Positions 1-10,862 of a stretch of DNA of 64,000 nucleotides are shown here, in pieces. The DNA is from Kingdonia uniflora (lineage: Eukaryota > Streptophyta > Magnoliopsida > Ranunculales > Circaeasteraceae). The stretch's first letter is position 1. Each line of letters begins with the position of its first letter. The stretch spans positions 1,736,001 through 1,800,000 of the forward strand of contig JACGCM010000715.1 in the NCBI GenBank assembly GCA_014058105.1, in the 5' to 3' direction. Under the pieces are notes generated by a model. The model made no database searches. It saw only the letters and a list, made by a program, of their open reading frames with translations, and had not been told where the DNA came from. The position numbers and the translations under genes are program-made.

Positions 1-1140
1 GTGACACTCCTCATGAAAATACAACAACGAATTGAAGGATGGCACGGTAAGCTTCTATCTCAGTGGGGCAAACTCATTCTGATTAACCACATTTTGAATT
101 TTATGCCTATGCACCTCCTCGCATGCATCAATGTCCCAAAATCGGTTCTTCAAAAACTGGAAAGCATGTTCTCAAATTTCTTGTGGGGAAAGTTTGAGGG
201 TAAAAGCAAATGACACTGGGTATCATGGGATGACATATGTCAACCAAAAGTAAAAGGCGGACTCGGCATCCGAAAACTAGGCAACATCAAACATAGTTTT
301 CAACTCAAAAAATGTTGGAATGTACTATATACCGACACACTATGGACTCGCTTTCTAAAAAGTAAATACCTCATACAAGACAACTTTTCTTAGCTTCGAT
401 CAAACACCTCTTCTATGTGGAAAAGTATTCGCAACTTGATAACAGCAGTTAAAGCCAATACAGTTTGGAGTTTAGGAAGAGGTAATTACAACTTCTGGTT
501 AGACGACTGGGCAGGGGAAGCCAACCTTGCAGATCTGCTAAACATCAATTGTACACAAACTATCCTGGTAAAAGATATTATCGTGAACAGAATGAACTGG
601 AACTGGCACCGACTACAACAAGAACTGCCTGCGCATTGGAAGACCACACACGCCAACAAGTTTTTTATCAATGAAGGCCACGACAAGCCACTATGGGGAC
701 CTTCTGAAAGTGGTAGTTTCACTGTGAAATCAGTGTGGTAGTTCTGGAGAGGGACTGCAGAAGTACTACACCGGATGGACTGGATTTGGTTTAAAATTCT
801 TCCCATAAAAATTCAAGTTTTCAGCTGGAAAATATGAAAGAATATCATCACGGTAGGTGCTTTTAATCAACACCAGTTACAATTTTCATCCAAATACAGC
901 TGCTGTTGTTCGGGTAACATCGAAACACTGAACCATTTACTCGTAAACGGAAAAATAGCACAATAAGTTTGGCAGTTTTTTGTCCTAGCATGTGGCGTAT
1001 GCAACGTTCAAGCTGAAATTTTTTGGGCAAGACAAGGAGTCTGGTTATTGGCAGCAAACAAGAGTTCACAAATGGGCATTATTAAGGGGGGTTTCCGGCC
1101 ATAATAAGCTGGGAAATATGAAACGCAAGATGCAAACATC
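1..1140 (+). pseudogene. LINE ORF2, end of reverse transcriptase and zf-RVT region
   Basis: The first frame reads WHGKLLSQWGKLILI and later FLWG, WDDICQPKVKGGLGIR and NFWLDDW, a succession characteristic of the stretch following the catalytic RT core in plant LINE ORF2. A segment around 790-960 reads PIKIQVFSWK followed by closely spaced cysteines and ETLNHLLV, matching the zf-RVT region. The catalytic core (YADD box) would lie upstream and is absent. The frame is broken by several stops, for example TGA near 210, TAG near 392 and TAG near 739, so it cannot make a product. Identification rests on recognised family motifs. Confidence 0.85.
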
Positions 1141-1157
1141 GTTTCGATGACGTACCC

Positions 1158-1814
1158 ATGAACGCACAATCAATTGTCAACAAAACTTGTAAATGGTTCC
1201 TAGAACTCATGATCAAAACTTCAATAACTCATGGCTACAACTTCGGAGATACGTTGTATCTCCAAGTACTCCGAGTACACAAGCTTCAAATCAAACATAA
1301 AGCAAGCACATGGGTCAAATGGCAAGTACCATTGCCAGGGTGGTTTAAACTGAACACCGATGGATCCTCTCTACGAAATGGTCTCTCTGGGGTTGGAGGT
1401 ATCATTCGCGACTCACAAGGAAGGATGAAACTCGGTTACAGTATGGCACTAGGAAACGGCATAAACATGGCAGCTGAACTATATGGGCTCTTGCGTGGCC
1501 TCAGTCTTTGCAAAGAAGATGATTGGTTTCTACTTGTGGTAGAGATGGATGCCGCAGTCATAGTTAACTGGTTCAAACAGACAAGCCTATGCCCTCGCAA
1601 GTTTCAAGCCTGGAAGATGGTCCTTCAACTCAGCCAGGAACTACAAATCACCATGGTACATACGTACAAAGAAGGAAATGGATCCGCTGATGGTCTTTCC
1701 AAATTGGGAAGTGCACAAAAGAACATCTTCTTCTGGCCTACTACCATGCTACCTAGACATATAAGAGCCTCCTATTTTCTTGAGAAATTAGGGGTTGCTG
1801 TGATTAAACACTGA
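1158..1814 (+). pseudogene. LINE C-terminal RNase H domain (RVT_3 type)
   Basis: This open stretch of 218 codons contains a complete plant RNase H fold signature: WFKLNTDGSS with the first catalytic Asp, GGIIRDSQGR, the second acidic residue in AAELYGLLRGL, VVEMDAAVIVNW with a third acidic residue, and EGNGSADGLSKLG near the end. RNase H domains of this type follow zf-RVT in many plant L1 elements and degrade the RNA of the RNA-DNA hybrid during target-primed reverse transcription. The domain is uninterrupted, but it is the detached tail of a broken ORF2, so the ATG at 1158 is probably internal. The LINE 3' UTR follows directly. Confidence 0.85.
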
Positions 1815-1913
1815 TGTATTTGTAATTTTTGGATGTCAGGATTTAATTCCCCCTATTGTTTTCTTTCATCTCTACATAAATAAATAAAAACTATTTACGC
1901 AAAAAAAAGGTGC

Positions 1914-2984
1914 TTAACGATAGTACCGTTTTAGTCGCCTAGTATTCCAAGGATTTGAAATGGGGACTCCTTCATATGTCAAGAGATAATATGATTTCAG
2001 GCCTGAGAGACCTGTGATAATGAATGGACCCCCCCCCCCCAATTGTGGGCTAATTTTCTAGTGTGAGGCTCTTTGCGATGTTGAGGAATCTCTCTGAGGA
2101 CGAGATCATCGATTTGGAAGGTACGATTTCGTACTCGGTTGTTGTACGACCTGGCCAACATATAATTATATCAAGCTAGTTTAGCAATGGCGAGTTCCTT
2201 GGTCTCATCGATCATATTAAGGTTGTAAGCCAATTCGAACTCATTTTCCTCGTCAGTCAGCTCGTGATCCCGAACTGGATGATGGTATTCAAATGGAATG
2301 ACGGTCACGGTGCCATAGGCAAGGAGGAATGGGGTGCATCTTGTTGACTGTCTAGGAGTGGTACGATATTCTCCTAGGACATGAGGTAGTTCCCAAACCC
2401 AATTCATTTTTATCTGTGAGTGAAGCCATTTTTTGAGTCCATCCACGATAGATTTGTTGGTGATTTCGGCTTAGTCATTGCCTTGAGGATAGTAAGGATT
2501 GGATGGTGAGTGGATGATATCCTGTTGGCTGAGGAAGGTTATTATTTTCTTTACCATAAATTGAGACCTGCTATTGATACGAATTAGGTAGGGGCACCTA
2601 AACCGAGTGATGATGTGTTCCCAGATAAAAAAGATGACTGACCTCTTCCTCTCTAGTTTGACATAGTGGAGCTACAAGTCCCTTTATGTAATTCGTAGAG
2701 CATTTTATCTGCTTTTGGTTTGGAGAGGCACTTGAGGTAAGGCCCCGTCACAGAATGACGGTATAGCACACCATTTTGATTAGTTTAGTACTTTGAGTTG
2801 TTGATCAGCTGTCGGCACTCTTTTAAATCTGCAAGGAGTGGCCCATTGCAACAGTTGTCGACACCAAGGTAGGCTAAAAAAGGCTTTCGCCAATCGTCAT
2901 CTCCCCTTTTATCGCCCCTAATGTTGATCATGCATACAAAAATACGATCAATGTTAGGGTTGAAATGATTTCGATCTGAAGATA
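1914..2984 (-). pseudogene. pol: Tat-A integrase (degraded)
   Basis: The minus strand encodes the end of a Ty3/gypsy integrase. A 91-codon open piece (2171-2446) contains WELPHVLGEYRTTPRQST, FLLAYGT and RDHELTDEENEFELA, the conserved end of the catalytic core and the C-terminal domain of Tat integrases. The natural stop is still visible at 1914-1916 after NTRRLKRYYR. Compared with Tat-E, the segment around 2662-2733 is shorter by almost 300 bp, so the zinc-binding N-terminus and the first catalytic Asp region have been deleted. A run of ten or more C at 2030-2040 disrupts the C-terminal domain. It is non-functional. Confidence 0.85.
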
Positions 2985-3900
2985 TCAAACTTTTGTACCC
3001 AAGACCCCGGCTAGATATACCAAGGAATTGACATGTCTATTTTTACCTCGAGGAAGATAATTGAGATTTTCTTTCACAAACTTGCTCATCCTATCTATAA
3101 CGAGGGTTGTGTATGCGATCATCTTTCCATTCTTCTTGAATTGCTTAGAGTAATGGTGGACGATGAGGAGTGAATCTGTGTAAACTAAGAGTTCAGCGAC
3201 CTCAAGCTTAAGAGCGAGGTCGAGTCCATGAATAAGAGCTTTGCACTTGGTAACATTATTAGAGGCCTCAAAATCTAGGCAGATTGATTTCTTAATTCTA
3301 TCATTGGAACGGTTAATCAAAATGATTCCAATCCCTGACCCTGCGGGTCCTACTGATCCCTCGGTGAGAAATCTCTACCCTTTTGTTATAATTAATTCAG
3401 CTCGCTCGTCAAATGGTTTGGGGGTGTATCTTTGAGAGTTTCTTCCGTAAGGTCGGAGACGTGCTCTTCCCATTCGGGATCCTCCACTGAAAAATCCATG
3501 GGAAAATCGGCAATGGCCTGACCCTTTTCGGATGACCTTGTTTGAACTTTATATCATGTTCTCCCAGACTGACTGACCACTGTTGCACTTTCTTTGATGT
3601 TTCTTTCTTGGATAGAACTTCCCAAAGTAGGCATTTCATTATGACTTTGACTGAATGAGCTTGGAAGTAGTGTTTGAGTTTTTGCGAAGTGCAAAAAAGG
3701 GCGAGAAGAATTTTCTCAATTTTAGAGTACCTTGATTCTGCCAGAGTGAAAGTTTTGCTGATGAAGTAGACTGGTTTCATGATTTTCCCTTTAATGCAAA
3801 TAAGAACCGAGCTGAGAAAAATATCTATAACTGCTAGGTAGATGATCAGTTCCTCATCATCTACTGGGGTGTTCATTATGGGAGACCTCCCCAAATAGGT
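2985..3900 (-). pseudogene. pol: Tat-A RNase H and archaeal-type RNase H (dual)
   Basis: Two consecutive RNase H domains are encoded on the minus strand. The first (about 3409-3894) is the usual gypsy RT-linked RNase H, with IMNTPVDDEELIIYLAV, KPVYFISKT, ESRYSKIEK, and then WSVSLGEHDIKFKQ. The second (2985-3320) is the archaeal-type domain, with FEASNNVTKCKALIHGLDLA, VYTDSLLIVHHYS and YLPRGKNRHVNSLVYLA. This second domain between RNase H and integrase is the hallmark of the Tat lineage. The codon at 3577-3579 is TGG (Trp), where Tat-F and Tat-H have TAG. Frames are broken between the two domains. Confidence 0.9.
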
Positions 3901-4780
3901 TTTGAGATCCTAAAAAGCTGCTTCACATTATGGTGTCCATGTGAGCCCTGTATTTGGCAAAAAAATTCCTCGTTTGGTACAACCGCGAAGTAATAGGAAT
4001 AGTCAACGACAGCGTTGTGAAGATTTATAAATGAAACGGTTGATAGCGGTAATCTTGCCGACAAGTTTTTGAACGTTTTTTGTTACTTTCGGAGAGAGCA
4101 TGTTGAAGAGAGCTTGAATTTGATCTGGATCAACTTCAATCCCTTTCTTGCTGATGAGGAGGCCTTAAAATTGGCCAACATGTACCCCGAATTGGCAATT
4201 ATCAGGGTTGAGATGCATTTTGTAAGATCAATATAGTGCTGAGATCTAAGATGTGATTGGCTGACTGTATGCTTTTCTACAAGAGATCGTTGATGTAAAC
4301 TTCAGCGACTTTCCCTAGATATGCTTTAAACATAGTAGTCATCAATCGCTTATATGTGGCACCCGCATTTTTGAGTCTGAAGGGCATGACTTTGTAGTAA
4401 TAAAGACCTCTTCCAGTAATAAAAGTTGTCTTTTCTTGATCTTCTTCCAAAAGTAAAATTTGGTTGTACCCTAAACCAGCGTTCATCATGGATAGGAGGT
4501 CATAGCCTGCTGTTGAATTAAGGATCTGATGAATGTTGGAAGAAGAAAACTATCCTTTGGAGTATGTTTGGTTAGATCAGTAAAATATATGCAAACTCTG
4601 ACTTTTCTATTCTTCTTTGGAATAGCGACAATGCTGGATATCCAGTCTGGATAATTGGCTTCCCGAATGAATCCCACTTTGATCAATTTCTCAATCGCAG
4701 TATTAACTTCATCTCGAAGATGAGGTGAGAGTCATCGCTATTTTTCTTTAACCACTGTGGCGTTGATGTTGATAGCTAAT
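3901..4780 (-). pseudogene. pol: Tat-A reverse transcriptase (degraded)
   Basis: Minus-strand pieces at 4486-4686 and 4277-4489 form an RT palm. They include IKVGFIREANYPDWISSIVA, VRVCIYFTDLTKHTPKDSF, then GYNQILLLEEDQEKTTFIT, YYYKVMPFRLKNAGATY and VYINDLL. The last motif corresponds to the catalytic Y-x-D-D box and has one Asp replaced by Asn, in addition to the frame breaks. The remainder of the palm and thumb follow toward 3901 in other frames. The same region in Tat-B (7532-8200) is closely similar, so both are copies of one family. Confidence 0.85.
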
Positions 4781-5024
4781 TTGTGGCATGCCATGGTCGG
4801 ATCGACCCCATGCATTTCTTCGAAAGACCACACAAAAATGTCTCAGTTTTGTTGCAAGAACTGAATGAGAACATCTTTTTCGTACTAATCCAGCTTAGTA
4901 CTAATAAAAGTACCTCTGCTTGGTCTATCAATATTAATATATTCTTTGGGCTCCTTCGTGGAAGGTTGATCGTTGAGGTGATCAGCTTCCTGTAATTGTT
5001 ATACAGCAAATCTATCAAAAGTAT

Positions 5025-6080
5025 CTAGGATAGCAGAGACAGCATTTTCATAAGCTCAAGAGAGCTTCTGACTACCTCTGATCTCATAAATGCCATTGTT
5101 ATGTTTGAACCGGAGTGCTTGATAATAGGTTCCATGTTATGAATCCAGCAGCGGCCCATAAACTTGAGATAACAAGATTTGGCGTTGATGACATAGAAAA
5201 CGATGTTAATGGTGGTCGGTCCTACAGTAATAGGTAAGATGATTTTGCCTACTGATTCTTCCCTAGACCCATTGAACCCACTAAGATCAGTGTCTCTTTG
5301 AATAACTTGGTCTGCCAAACCCATTTGGTCGATAGTGCTTTGAAAGAGAATCTCAATTCTGTTTCCAGTATCGATCATCATTGTGTGCATGATAAGCTTC
5401 TTCATTTTTAGCATTATTACTAACGCATCATGATGTAGAAATTTGACATGGCTAGTATCGCAATCTTCAAAGTAAATCCCAAGCCGACGATTGCTCAACT
5501 CAGGAAGAAGCTTGGCTTCTTTGTCTTGTGGTGTGAGATCGCAGCATTCCGATAGTCTCCTGCGCTTGGATCTGTTGGAATTGGTAATCTGGTTGATTTC
5601 GATCATGTTGTTGTGGTGGATATGGTAAAGATGTTTCTCCTCAGCTTGATCATTGACTTGAACAACTTCATGCTGCTTCTTATAGCTGCCATCTTTGTAT
5701 GATTTTAGGTCGACAATATATTTGAGCATCCGTCCCTCTTTAAAAATGTATTCGAGCAACCTCTGTAGAGCATACAAATTGTCAGTAGAATGATGGTTTA
5801 CCTTATGATATAGACAATACGGTCGACTATCGATTGGTTCCAGTGGTTGAGAGACGCAGTAGAGTATATCATTCAAAAGCAGTGGAAAAATTGTGGCGAT
5901 TCGAACATTGATCTTTAGGAGGATGGGTTTGTTTGGCAGACCACTTTTTCGAGGGTAGCCAGTATTGGCCTTGGTACGCTTCTGAACTCCCTGTTCCTCA
6001 TTTTGTTCATTGCTTTGAACTGTAGATGGGCCCTTTGTGGAAAGGACAGACTTAATAGATTTTTTTCGCTCATATATCAT
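5025..6080 (-). pseudogene. gag-pol: Tat-A gag C-terminus and aspartic protease, open for 351 codons
   Basis: This is the longest uninterrupted Tat reading frame in the window. From residue 87 it has RPYCLYHKVNHHSTDN, a degenerate version of the gag C-terminal Cys/His motif, then YALQRLLEYIFKEGR. The protease lies at about residues 205-330, with the active-site DTG at residues 237-239 in MMIDTGNRIEILFQ and the hydrophobic flap-like stretch VGKIILPITVG. The ATG at 6078 is internal: gag continues upstream in other frames to the start codon at 7261. Downstream the RT is broken, so the frame is the survivor of a larger polyprotein rather than a gene. Confidence 0.85.
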
Positions 6081-7261
6081 CTTCTTTAGATCGACGTAAC
6101 TGTTGACCTAGGTGATCATCTCCTCCAAGGTTGCAGGCTTGTTGAGGAAGAGGTACAATTTGGCCTTGCAGTCGAGCCGGAGCTCATTGGTGAAAGTAGT
6201 AACGGTTATTTTTTTATCAAGGTTATCCACTTTTCACGCGAGCTGGAGAAATTTCTTCGAGAAAACATCGAGCTTCTCTCCTTGTGACTGCTTAAGACTG
6301 ATAAGTAAATATAAATTCTCCTCTTTGTCCCAGTTATGAGCATATGTCTTGATAAACTATTTTTGTAGCATCGAATGTATATATGGAGTCCACAAGGAGA
6401 GAGTGGAACCATCGGAGTTGTTACTCCTATAGACTTGTGGCGAATAGACGGCAGAGGATGTGGCTGAGATTGGAGAATAGCCTCAATAAATCACGGTACT
6501 GCTCAATGTGCTCCTTCGGGTCAGTACCTTTGTTTTTATGAATTTTTGGGAGTATGGAAAGCTTTTGGTATCTCCATATCGAATAGTTCTTGGGAAATTA
6601 GACTTTCTTGTAATTTCGTGATATCGCTGGTAGTACCCAGAACTTGTGTTTCAATCAACCCCTTAATTCATTGGTCCATATGCTCTTTCTTAACGTGATA
6701 AAGAGTTGGTTAAATTGCTGGGAAAGCAGGTTGTGGATGATGAGTGCTTGTACCTTTACTCAGACGATCTCGTACTAGAACTTAGTGTCTAGGTCGTTGT
6801 TATTCCTCCTGACGGACAGAAATTTGGTGTCCTCGACTGATTTTAGATTGAACTTCACCCCCTAGATGTATAGAGGGCTATGGTTCATGCTGTAGATTCC
6901 TGGAAATAGCTTTACTGGCAACTCCTCGAGGTCTCAATATCTCCCTTGTAGAAACACAGGAGGTCTCTGGCAACTGATCGTGACCTCTGGCTGGAGGAGC
7001 CTGCTGAGTACTTGGTAGAGTCTCTAGGGCAGTCTGTATTGTTGTCATCTGTTCTTCATGCCGTTTGAGTGCAACCAATCGAGCTTGTCGTTCTTTGTAA
7101 AGCTCCTTCCCATGAAGCACCCAATCCTTTATTAACTGAAGTTAGAGCTCAGCGCGTTTCTCTGTCTCAGCGTTGAGATTCACCCATAACTCTATAAGTT
7201 TCCTCAGCTTTATTGAAACATCGAGCCGGGTCCCTGTAGCTGGTTGTCTTAAAGTAGCCAT
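6081..7261 (-). pseudogene. gag: Tat-A gag N-terminal and capsid region
   Basis: The gag start is taken as the ATG at 7259-7261, which reads MATLRQPATGTRLD on the minus strand, comparable with MVTSRCPTTRIRLD in Tat-C and MVTSK in Tat-F. A coiled-coil-like stretch rich in Glu, Lys and Gln follows (6878-7120, LHGKELYKERQARLVALKRH). The capsid core lies near 6112-6412 (ENLYSLISLKQSQGE family motif). Several stops and shifts separate these pieces. The start lies about 50 bp from the primer site at 7313-7331, as expected for a 5' leader of a Tat element. Confidence 0.8.
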
Positions 7262-7312
7262 GATTGAAAGTTGTAGTGAAAGAATGCCTTAGGATATCGT
7301 GGAAATGCAATC

Positions 7313-7331
7313 TTTCCCACAGACGGTGCCA
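7313..7331 (-). other. Primer binding site of Tat-A
   Basis: On the minus strand the sequence TGGCACCGTCTGTGGGAAA lies directly inside the LTR end. This TGGCRCCGTC-type primer site is characteristic of Athila/Tat elements, where it pairs with the 3' end of a tRNA to prime minus-strand synthesis. Tat-C and Tat-F have near-identical sites. Confidence 0.75.
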
Positions 7332-7333
7332 AA

Positions 7334-7531
7334 TATAATAGCTAAATTCTGTAAGCTTGAAATGGCTTGGAATTTGCTATCATACCAATAAACCTGTAAT
7401 AATTTTCTAATGGAAAGTAAGAAATGACACAGGTAGTTTTTGCGTAGAAAACCTCTGAATAGGTAAAAAACCATGACCTCGAGTAAAGGATTTTTATAAA
7501 AGTATTTTTATTGCTTGAGGCAGATACCTCT
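7334..7531 (-). repeat. Tat-A 5' LTR, truncated
   Basis: About 198 bp aligns with the inner end of the 619-bp Tat-E LTR (16978 onward). The inner border reads TATAAT in place of TGTAAT on the plus strand. At about 7531 the LTR ends abruptly after the stretch GCTTGAGGCAGATACC, and Tat-B RT sequence begins. About 400 bp of LTR including the promoter are missing. Confidence 0.8.
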
Positions 7532-8200
7532 TTAGAAATAGCATGTTGAGGAGGGCGTGAATTTGATTTGGATCGGCCTTAATCTCCTTTTTTTTGATAA
7601 GCTGGCCGAGGAATTTGCCTAAATGTACTCCAAATTGACACTTATCAGGATTGAGGCATATTCTGTAAGATCGTAGAATGCTAAATATTATGGTGAGATC
7701 TGTGATGTGATTATTTGACTGTATACTCTTGTACAAGAGATCATCGATGTAGACTTTAACAATTTTCCAAAGATGTACTTTGAATATAGTCGTTATTAAC
7801 CGTTGATAAGTTGCGCCTGCGTTTTTTAGTTCGAAGGGCATGACTTTGTAATAGTAGACTCCTCTTTCAGTGATGAATGTGGTCTTTTCATGATCCTCCT
7901 CCAAGAAAGGTATCTGATTGTAACCATAAGAAACATCCATCATAGATAAGTGCTTGTGTCCTACTGTGGAATCAAGAATTTAATGGATAATGGGAAGAGG
8001 AAAACTATCCTTTGGAGTGTGTTTGTTTAAATCGGTGAAATCTACACAAACTCGAATCTTTCCATTCTTTTTTGGAACAGCGACGATGTTGGAGATCCAA
8101 TCTGGATACTTGGCTCATCGAACGAACCCCACTTTGATCAATTTATTGATCTCAATGTTAACTTCATCACGAAGACGAGGTGAGAGTCGTCATTATTTAT
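7532..8200 (-). pseudogene. pol: Tat-B reverse transcriptase (partial)
   Basis: The frame at 7494-7943 encodes the central RT palm: MMDVSYGYNQIPFLEEDHE, KTTFITERGVYYYKVMPFEL, LKNAGATYQRLITTIFKVHL and VYIDDLLYKS, with the catalytic Y-I-D-D box intact. Then come NPDKCQFGVHLGKFLGQLI and KADPNQIHALLNM from the thumb region. N-terminal RT sequence continues to about 8200 in other frames. It ends where the truncated Tat-A LTR begins. This is the only Tat RT in the window with an unaltered YxDD box, but it lacks its neighbouring domains. Confidence 0.88.
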
Positions 8201-9000
8201 GTATGACCGTCGTGGCGTTAATATTGATGGCCAATTTGTGGCATGCCTTGGTTGGATCAACCCCAGGCATCTCGTCAAAACTTTATGCAAAGATGTCTCA
8301 ATTTATTTGTAAGAATTGAATGAGAGTATCCTTATCGTGTTAGACCATCTTGGTACCGATGAAAGTTTCTCGGCTAGGTCCATCAAGGTCGATATACTTT
8401 GTAGCTTTTTCTGTTGAAGGCTGATCATCGATGTGACCAGCTTTCTGTAATTGTTATACAGCGTATCTATCTGATATATCTAGAATGACAGAGATGGTAT
8501 TCTCGCAAGCTGTAGAAAGCTTTTGACTGCCCTTAATTTCATAGATTCCATCATTGTGTTTGAAGTGAAGTGTTTAATGATAGGTAGAAGCGATTGCTTC
8601 CATATTATGAATCCAACAGCGGCCCATAATCCTTAGATAATGAAATTTGGCATTGATAATGTAGAATACAACATCAATTGTGGCTGGTCCAGCGGTGATA
8701 GGTAAGATAAACTTGCCTACTCACTCTTCTTTGGAACCATTAAATCTATTAATATCGGTGCCGCATGGAATAACTTGATCGACCAATCTCATCTGATATA
8801 TTGTGCTCTGAAAGTAAATCTTAATACCGCTTCCAATATCAATCATCATTAATTCATGAAAAACTTCTCCATCTTGAGCATTATGACTAATATATCATGA
8901 TGTGGAAATTTGACATGACTAATGTCGTAATCTTCAAATGAAATCCCAAGCCAGCGATTGCGCAACTCAGGTAGAAGCTTGGCTTCTTTATCTTGAGATG
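8201..9000 (-). pseudogene. pol: Tat-B protease region (degraded)
   Basis: Nucleotide similarity to the intact Tat-A protease (5025-5560) continues through this stretch on the minus strand, including the segment at 8600-8860 that corresponds to the protease core. Stops break every frame and no long open piece remains. I infer the domain from alignment with Tat-A and not from a readable protein. Confidence 0.7.
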
Positions 9001-10334
9001 CGAGATCGTAACATTCTGATATTCTCCTACACTTGAATCTTCAAGATTTGTCAATATGATAAATCTTGATCATGTTGTTGTGGTACATATGGTACAGATG
9101 TTTTTCCTCAACTTGATTTTTGACTTGTACTACGTCGATCTGCGTCTTGTAGCTTCCATTCTTGTATGATTCCAGATCAATAATATATTCGTGCATCCTA
9201 CCATCTTTAACAATAAATAGTTTATTTAAGATGTACTTTTTGGCCTTACAGTCGAGCTGGAACGCGTTGTTAAAAGCAATAATAGCTATTTCTGATCAAG
9301 ATTATTACTTTTTGCGCGAGCTCCGAAAACTTCTTTGCAAAGGCCTCGAGCCCCTGCGGTTGTTTAAGACTAATAAGATAATATAAATTATCCTCCTTGT
9401 CTTTGTTGTAAGCATACGTCTTGATGAATTGCTTCTATAGCTGATCAAATGTGAGGATAAAATTTTAAGGTATAAAGTAAAACCACCGGAGCAGTTCACC
9501 CTGAAGACTTCTTATGAGCAGACGGCATAGAAGGTGGTTAAGATTGGAGTATAACCCTAAGAAATTTCGGTACTGTTGAATATGCTCCTTCGGATCGGTG
9601 TACTTGTATTAACGTATTTTTGGAGTATGGAAATCTTTCGGTACTTCTATATTGAATAACTCTGTGGCAATCGAACTACCTTGTATCTTGGTAAGATCAT
9701 TTTTATTGCCGAGAACTTGTGCTTTAATTAACTCCTTAATTTGCTGATCCATATGCTCTTGAGTGACGTATTAACGTGTGGCTTGAGTGGTTTGGCGAGG
9801 TGGTGGGGGATAATGAGTACCGGTACCTTCACTCAAACGATCATGTGCTAGAATTTGAGGTAGAGTTTACTGTTCTTCCTCTTGACGCTTAGAAGGTCAG
9901 AGACCTCTACTGATATCAAACTGAACTTTTCCGCCCAAATAAATGAAAGGTTGATGTTTGTGCTAAACATTTTGGGAAATTGCTTTGGTGGTGGCTCCTC
10001 GAGGTCTTAACCTTTCTCGTACAAAAACTCAGGAGTCCTCCAAAACTTGATCATGATCTTTGGATTGGGGAGTATGTTGAGTGTCCTACAAAGCTTGTAA
10101 TGTAGTTTGCATGGTTGTTATTTATTCTTCATGTCGTTTGAACACTGTCAAGCGAGCTTATCGCTCAGTTTTGAGCTCTTTATCGCAGAGCTCCCAGTCA
10201 AGAGTTAATTGACGCTCGAGCTCATTATATTTCTCTGTTTTGGCGTTGAGATTTGCCCGTAGTTCTATAAGTTGTTCCGACTCAACTAAAAAATCAAGCT
10301 GGATTCCTGTTGCTGATCACCTGGAAGTGACCAT
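9001..10334 (-). pseudogene. gag: Tat-B gag (degraded)
   Basis: The start ATG is at 10332-10334 on the minus strand, reading MVTSR and aligning with the gag start in Tat-C and Tat-F. The Glu/Lys-rich coiled-coil part lies at about 10080-10330, and the capsid part at 9160-9500 has shifted frames. Positions 9600-9800 correspond to the segment containing the LFDIE motif seen in the other copies. Numerous stops show that it is dead. Distances between landmarks match the other Tat gag regions, so the gag body itself is not grossly deleted. Confidence 0.75.
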
Positions 10335-10412
10335 GATTAGATATGGATAGTAGAGTGAATGTATGCCTTAGGAAATTGTGGAAATATCTTCTTTCCCATA
10401 GACGACACCAAA

Positions 10413-10862
10413 TGTAATGGCCTAATTTCGTAGCTCTAAATGGCTTAGAATTAGTTTTTCTACTAAATGTGCCTATGACAAAAACTAATGTAAAGAAAGA
10501 AATAATATAGGTAATTTAACATAGAAAACCTTTGAATAGGTATAAAACCATGACCTCGAGCTGAGGGTTTTAGTAATTGTAACTTTTATTGCTTGAGGCT
10601 GATATCTTATTACAAGTGATCTCTCAAACTAGAAATACTTGATCTTTTAAATAAGAAATTTTGTGGTATTCAGAATCTAAAATTTCCTGTGTTAGAGTCT
10701 AGAAAATCTAGTTTTTCTTGGTCCTTGTTTCTTCTAGAACTTTTTTTTAATATAAACCTTACCCGCAACTCGTTATCGTGTTGAAGCACGTTCTCTGAAT
10801 AATGAGGTAAGTCTGGTTGACTATGTAACAGTTTAGTTTGTGGGAGACAGGTGTATTTGACT
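10413..10862 (-). repeat. Tat-B 5' LTR, truncated
   Basis: It starts with TGTAATGGCC on the plus strand, the inner LTR border, and aligns with the LTRs of Tat-C and Tat-E for about 450 bp. It includes the TATA-containing stretch near 10750 and the GTTGACT and GAGACAGGTGTA segments, then stops where a LINE ORF1 fragment begins. About 160 bp of the outer end are missing. Confidence 0.8.

Larger units (their letters stand above)
1..1908 (+). mobile_element. LINE (plant L1-type), 3' part with poly(A) tail
   Basis: This is the 3' end of a non-LTR retrotransposon; its 5' part lies outside the window. It holds the end of the ORF2 reverse transcriptase, a zinc-finger region typical of plant non-LTR ORF2 proteins (zf-RVT), a C-terminal RNase H, a short 3' UTR with AATAAA near 1881, and a run of A ending at 1908. 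Immediately after the A run the sequence becomes the 3' end of Tat-A, aligning with 21996 onward in Tat-E. The LINE therefore inserted into Tat-A a few bases beyond the integrase stop codon. A target duplication cannot be tested because the 5' junction is not in the window. Confidence 0.9.
1909..7531 (-). mobile_element. Tat-A: Ty3/gypsy Tat-lineage retrotransposon, partial
   Basis: Read on the minus strand the order is partial 5' LTR (7334-7531), primer site (7313-7331), gag, protease, RT, RNase H, a second archaeal-type RNase H, and integrase. The dual RNase H marks the Tat lineage. The 3' region and 3' LTR are not present: the LINE at 1-1908 was inserted just past the integrase stop (1914-1916), and the rest would lie left of the window. 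The 5' LTR is cut off at about 7531, where sequence from the RT of Tat-B begins. Coding regions carry stops and frameshifts throughout. Confidence 0.9.
7532..10862 (-). mobile_element. Tat-B: partial Tat retrotransposon (RT to LTR)
   Basis: Minus-strand order: truncated LTR (10413-10862), primer site, gag, protease, then RT, which ends at the junction with Tat-A's LTR at about 7531. RNase H, the second RNase H, integrase and the 3' LTR are all absent. The right edge is also abrupt, where the LTR meets a LINE ORF1 fragment. Both ends look like deletion or illegitimate-recombination breakpoints, not insertion borders. The sequence is very similar to Tat-A, C, E and F. Confidence 0.85.
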
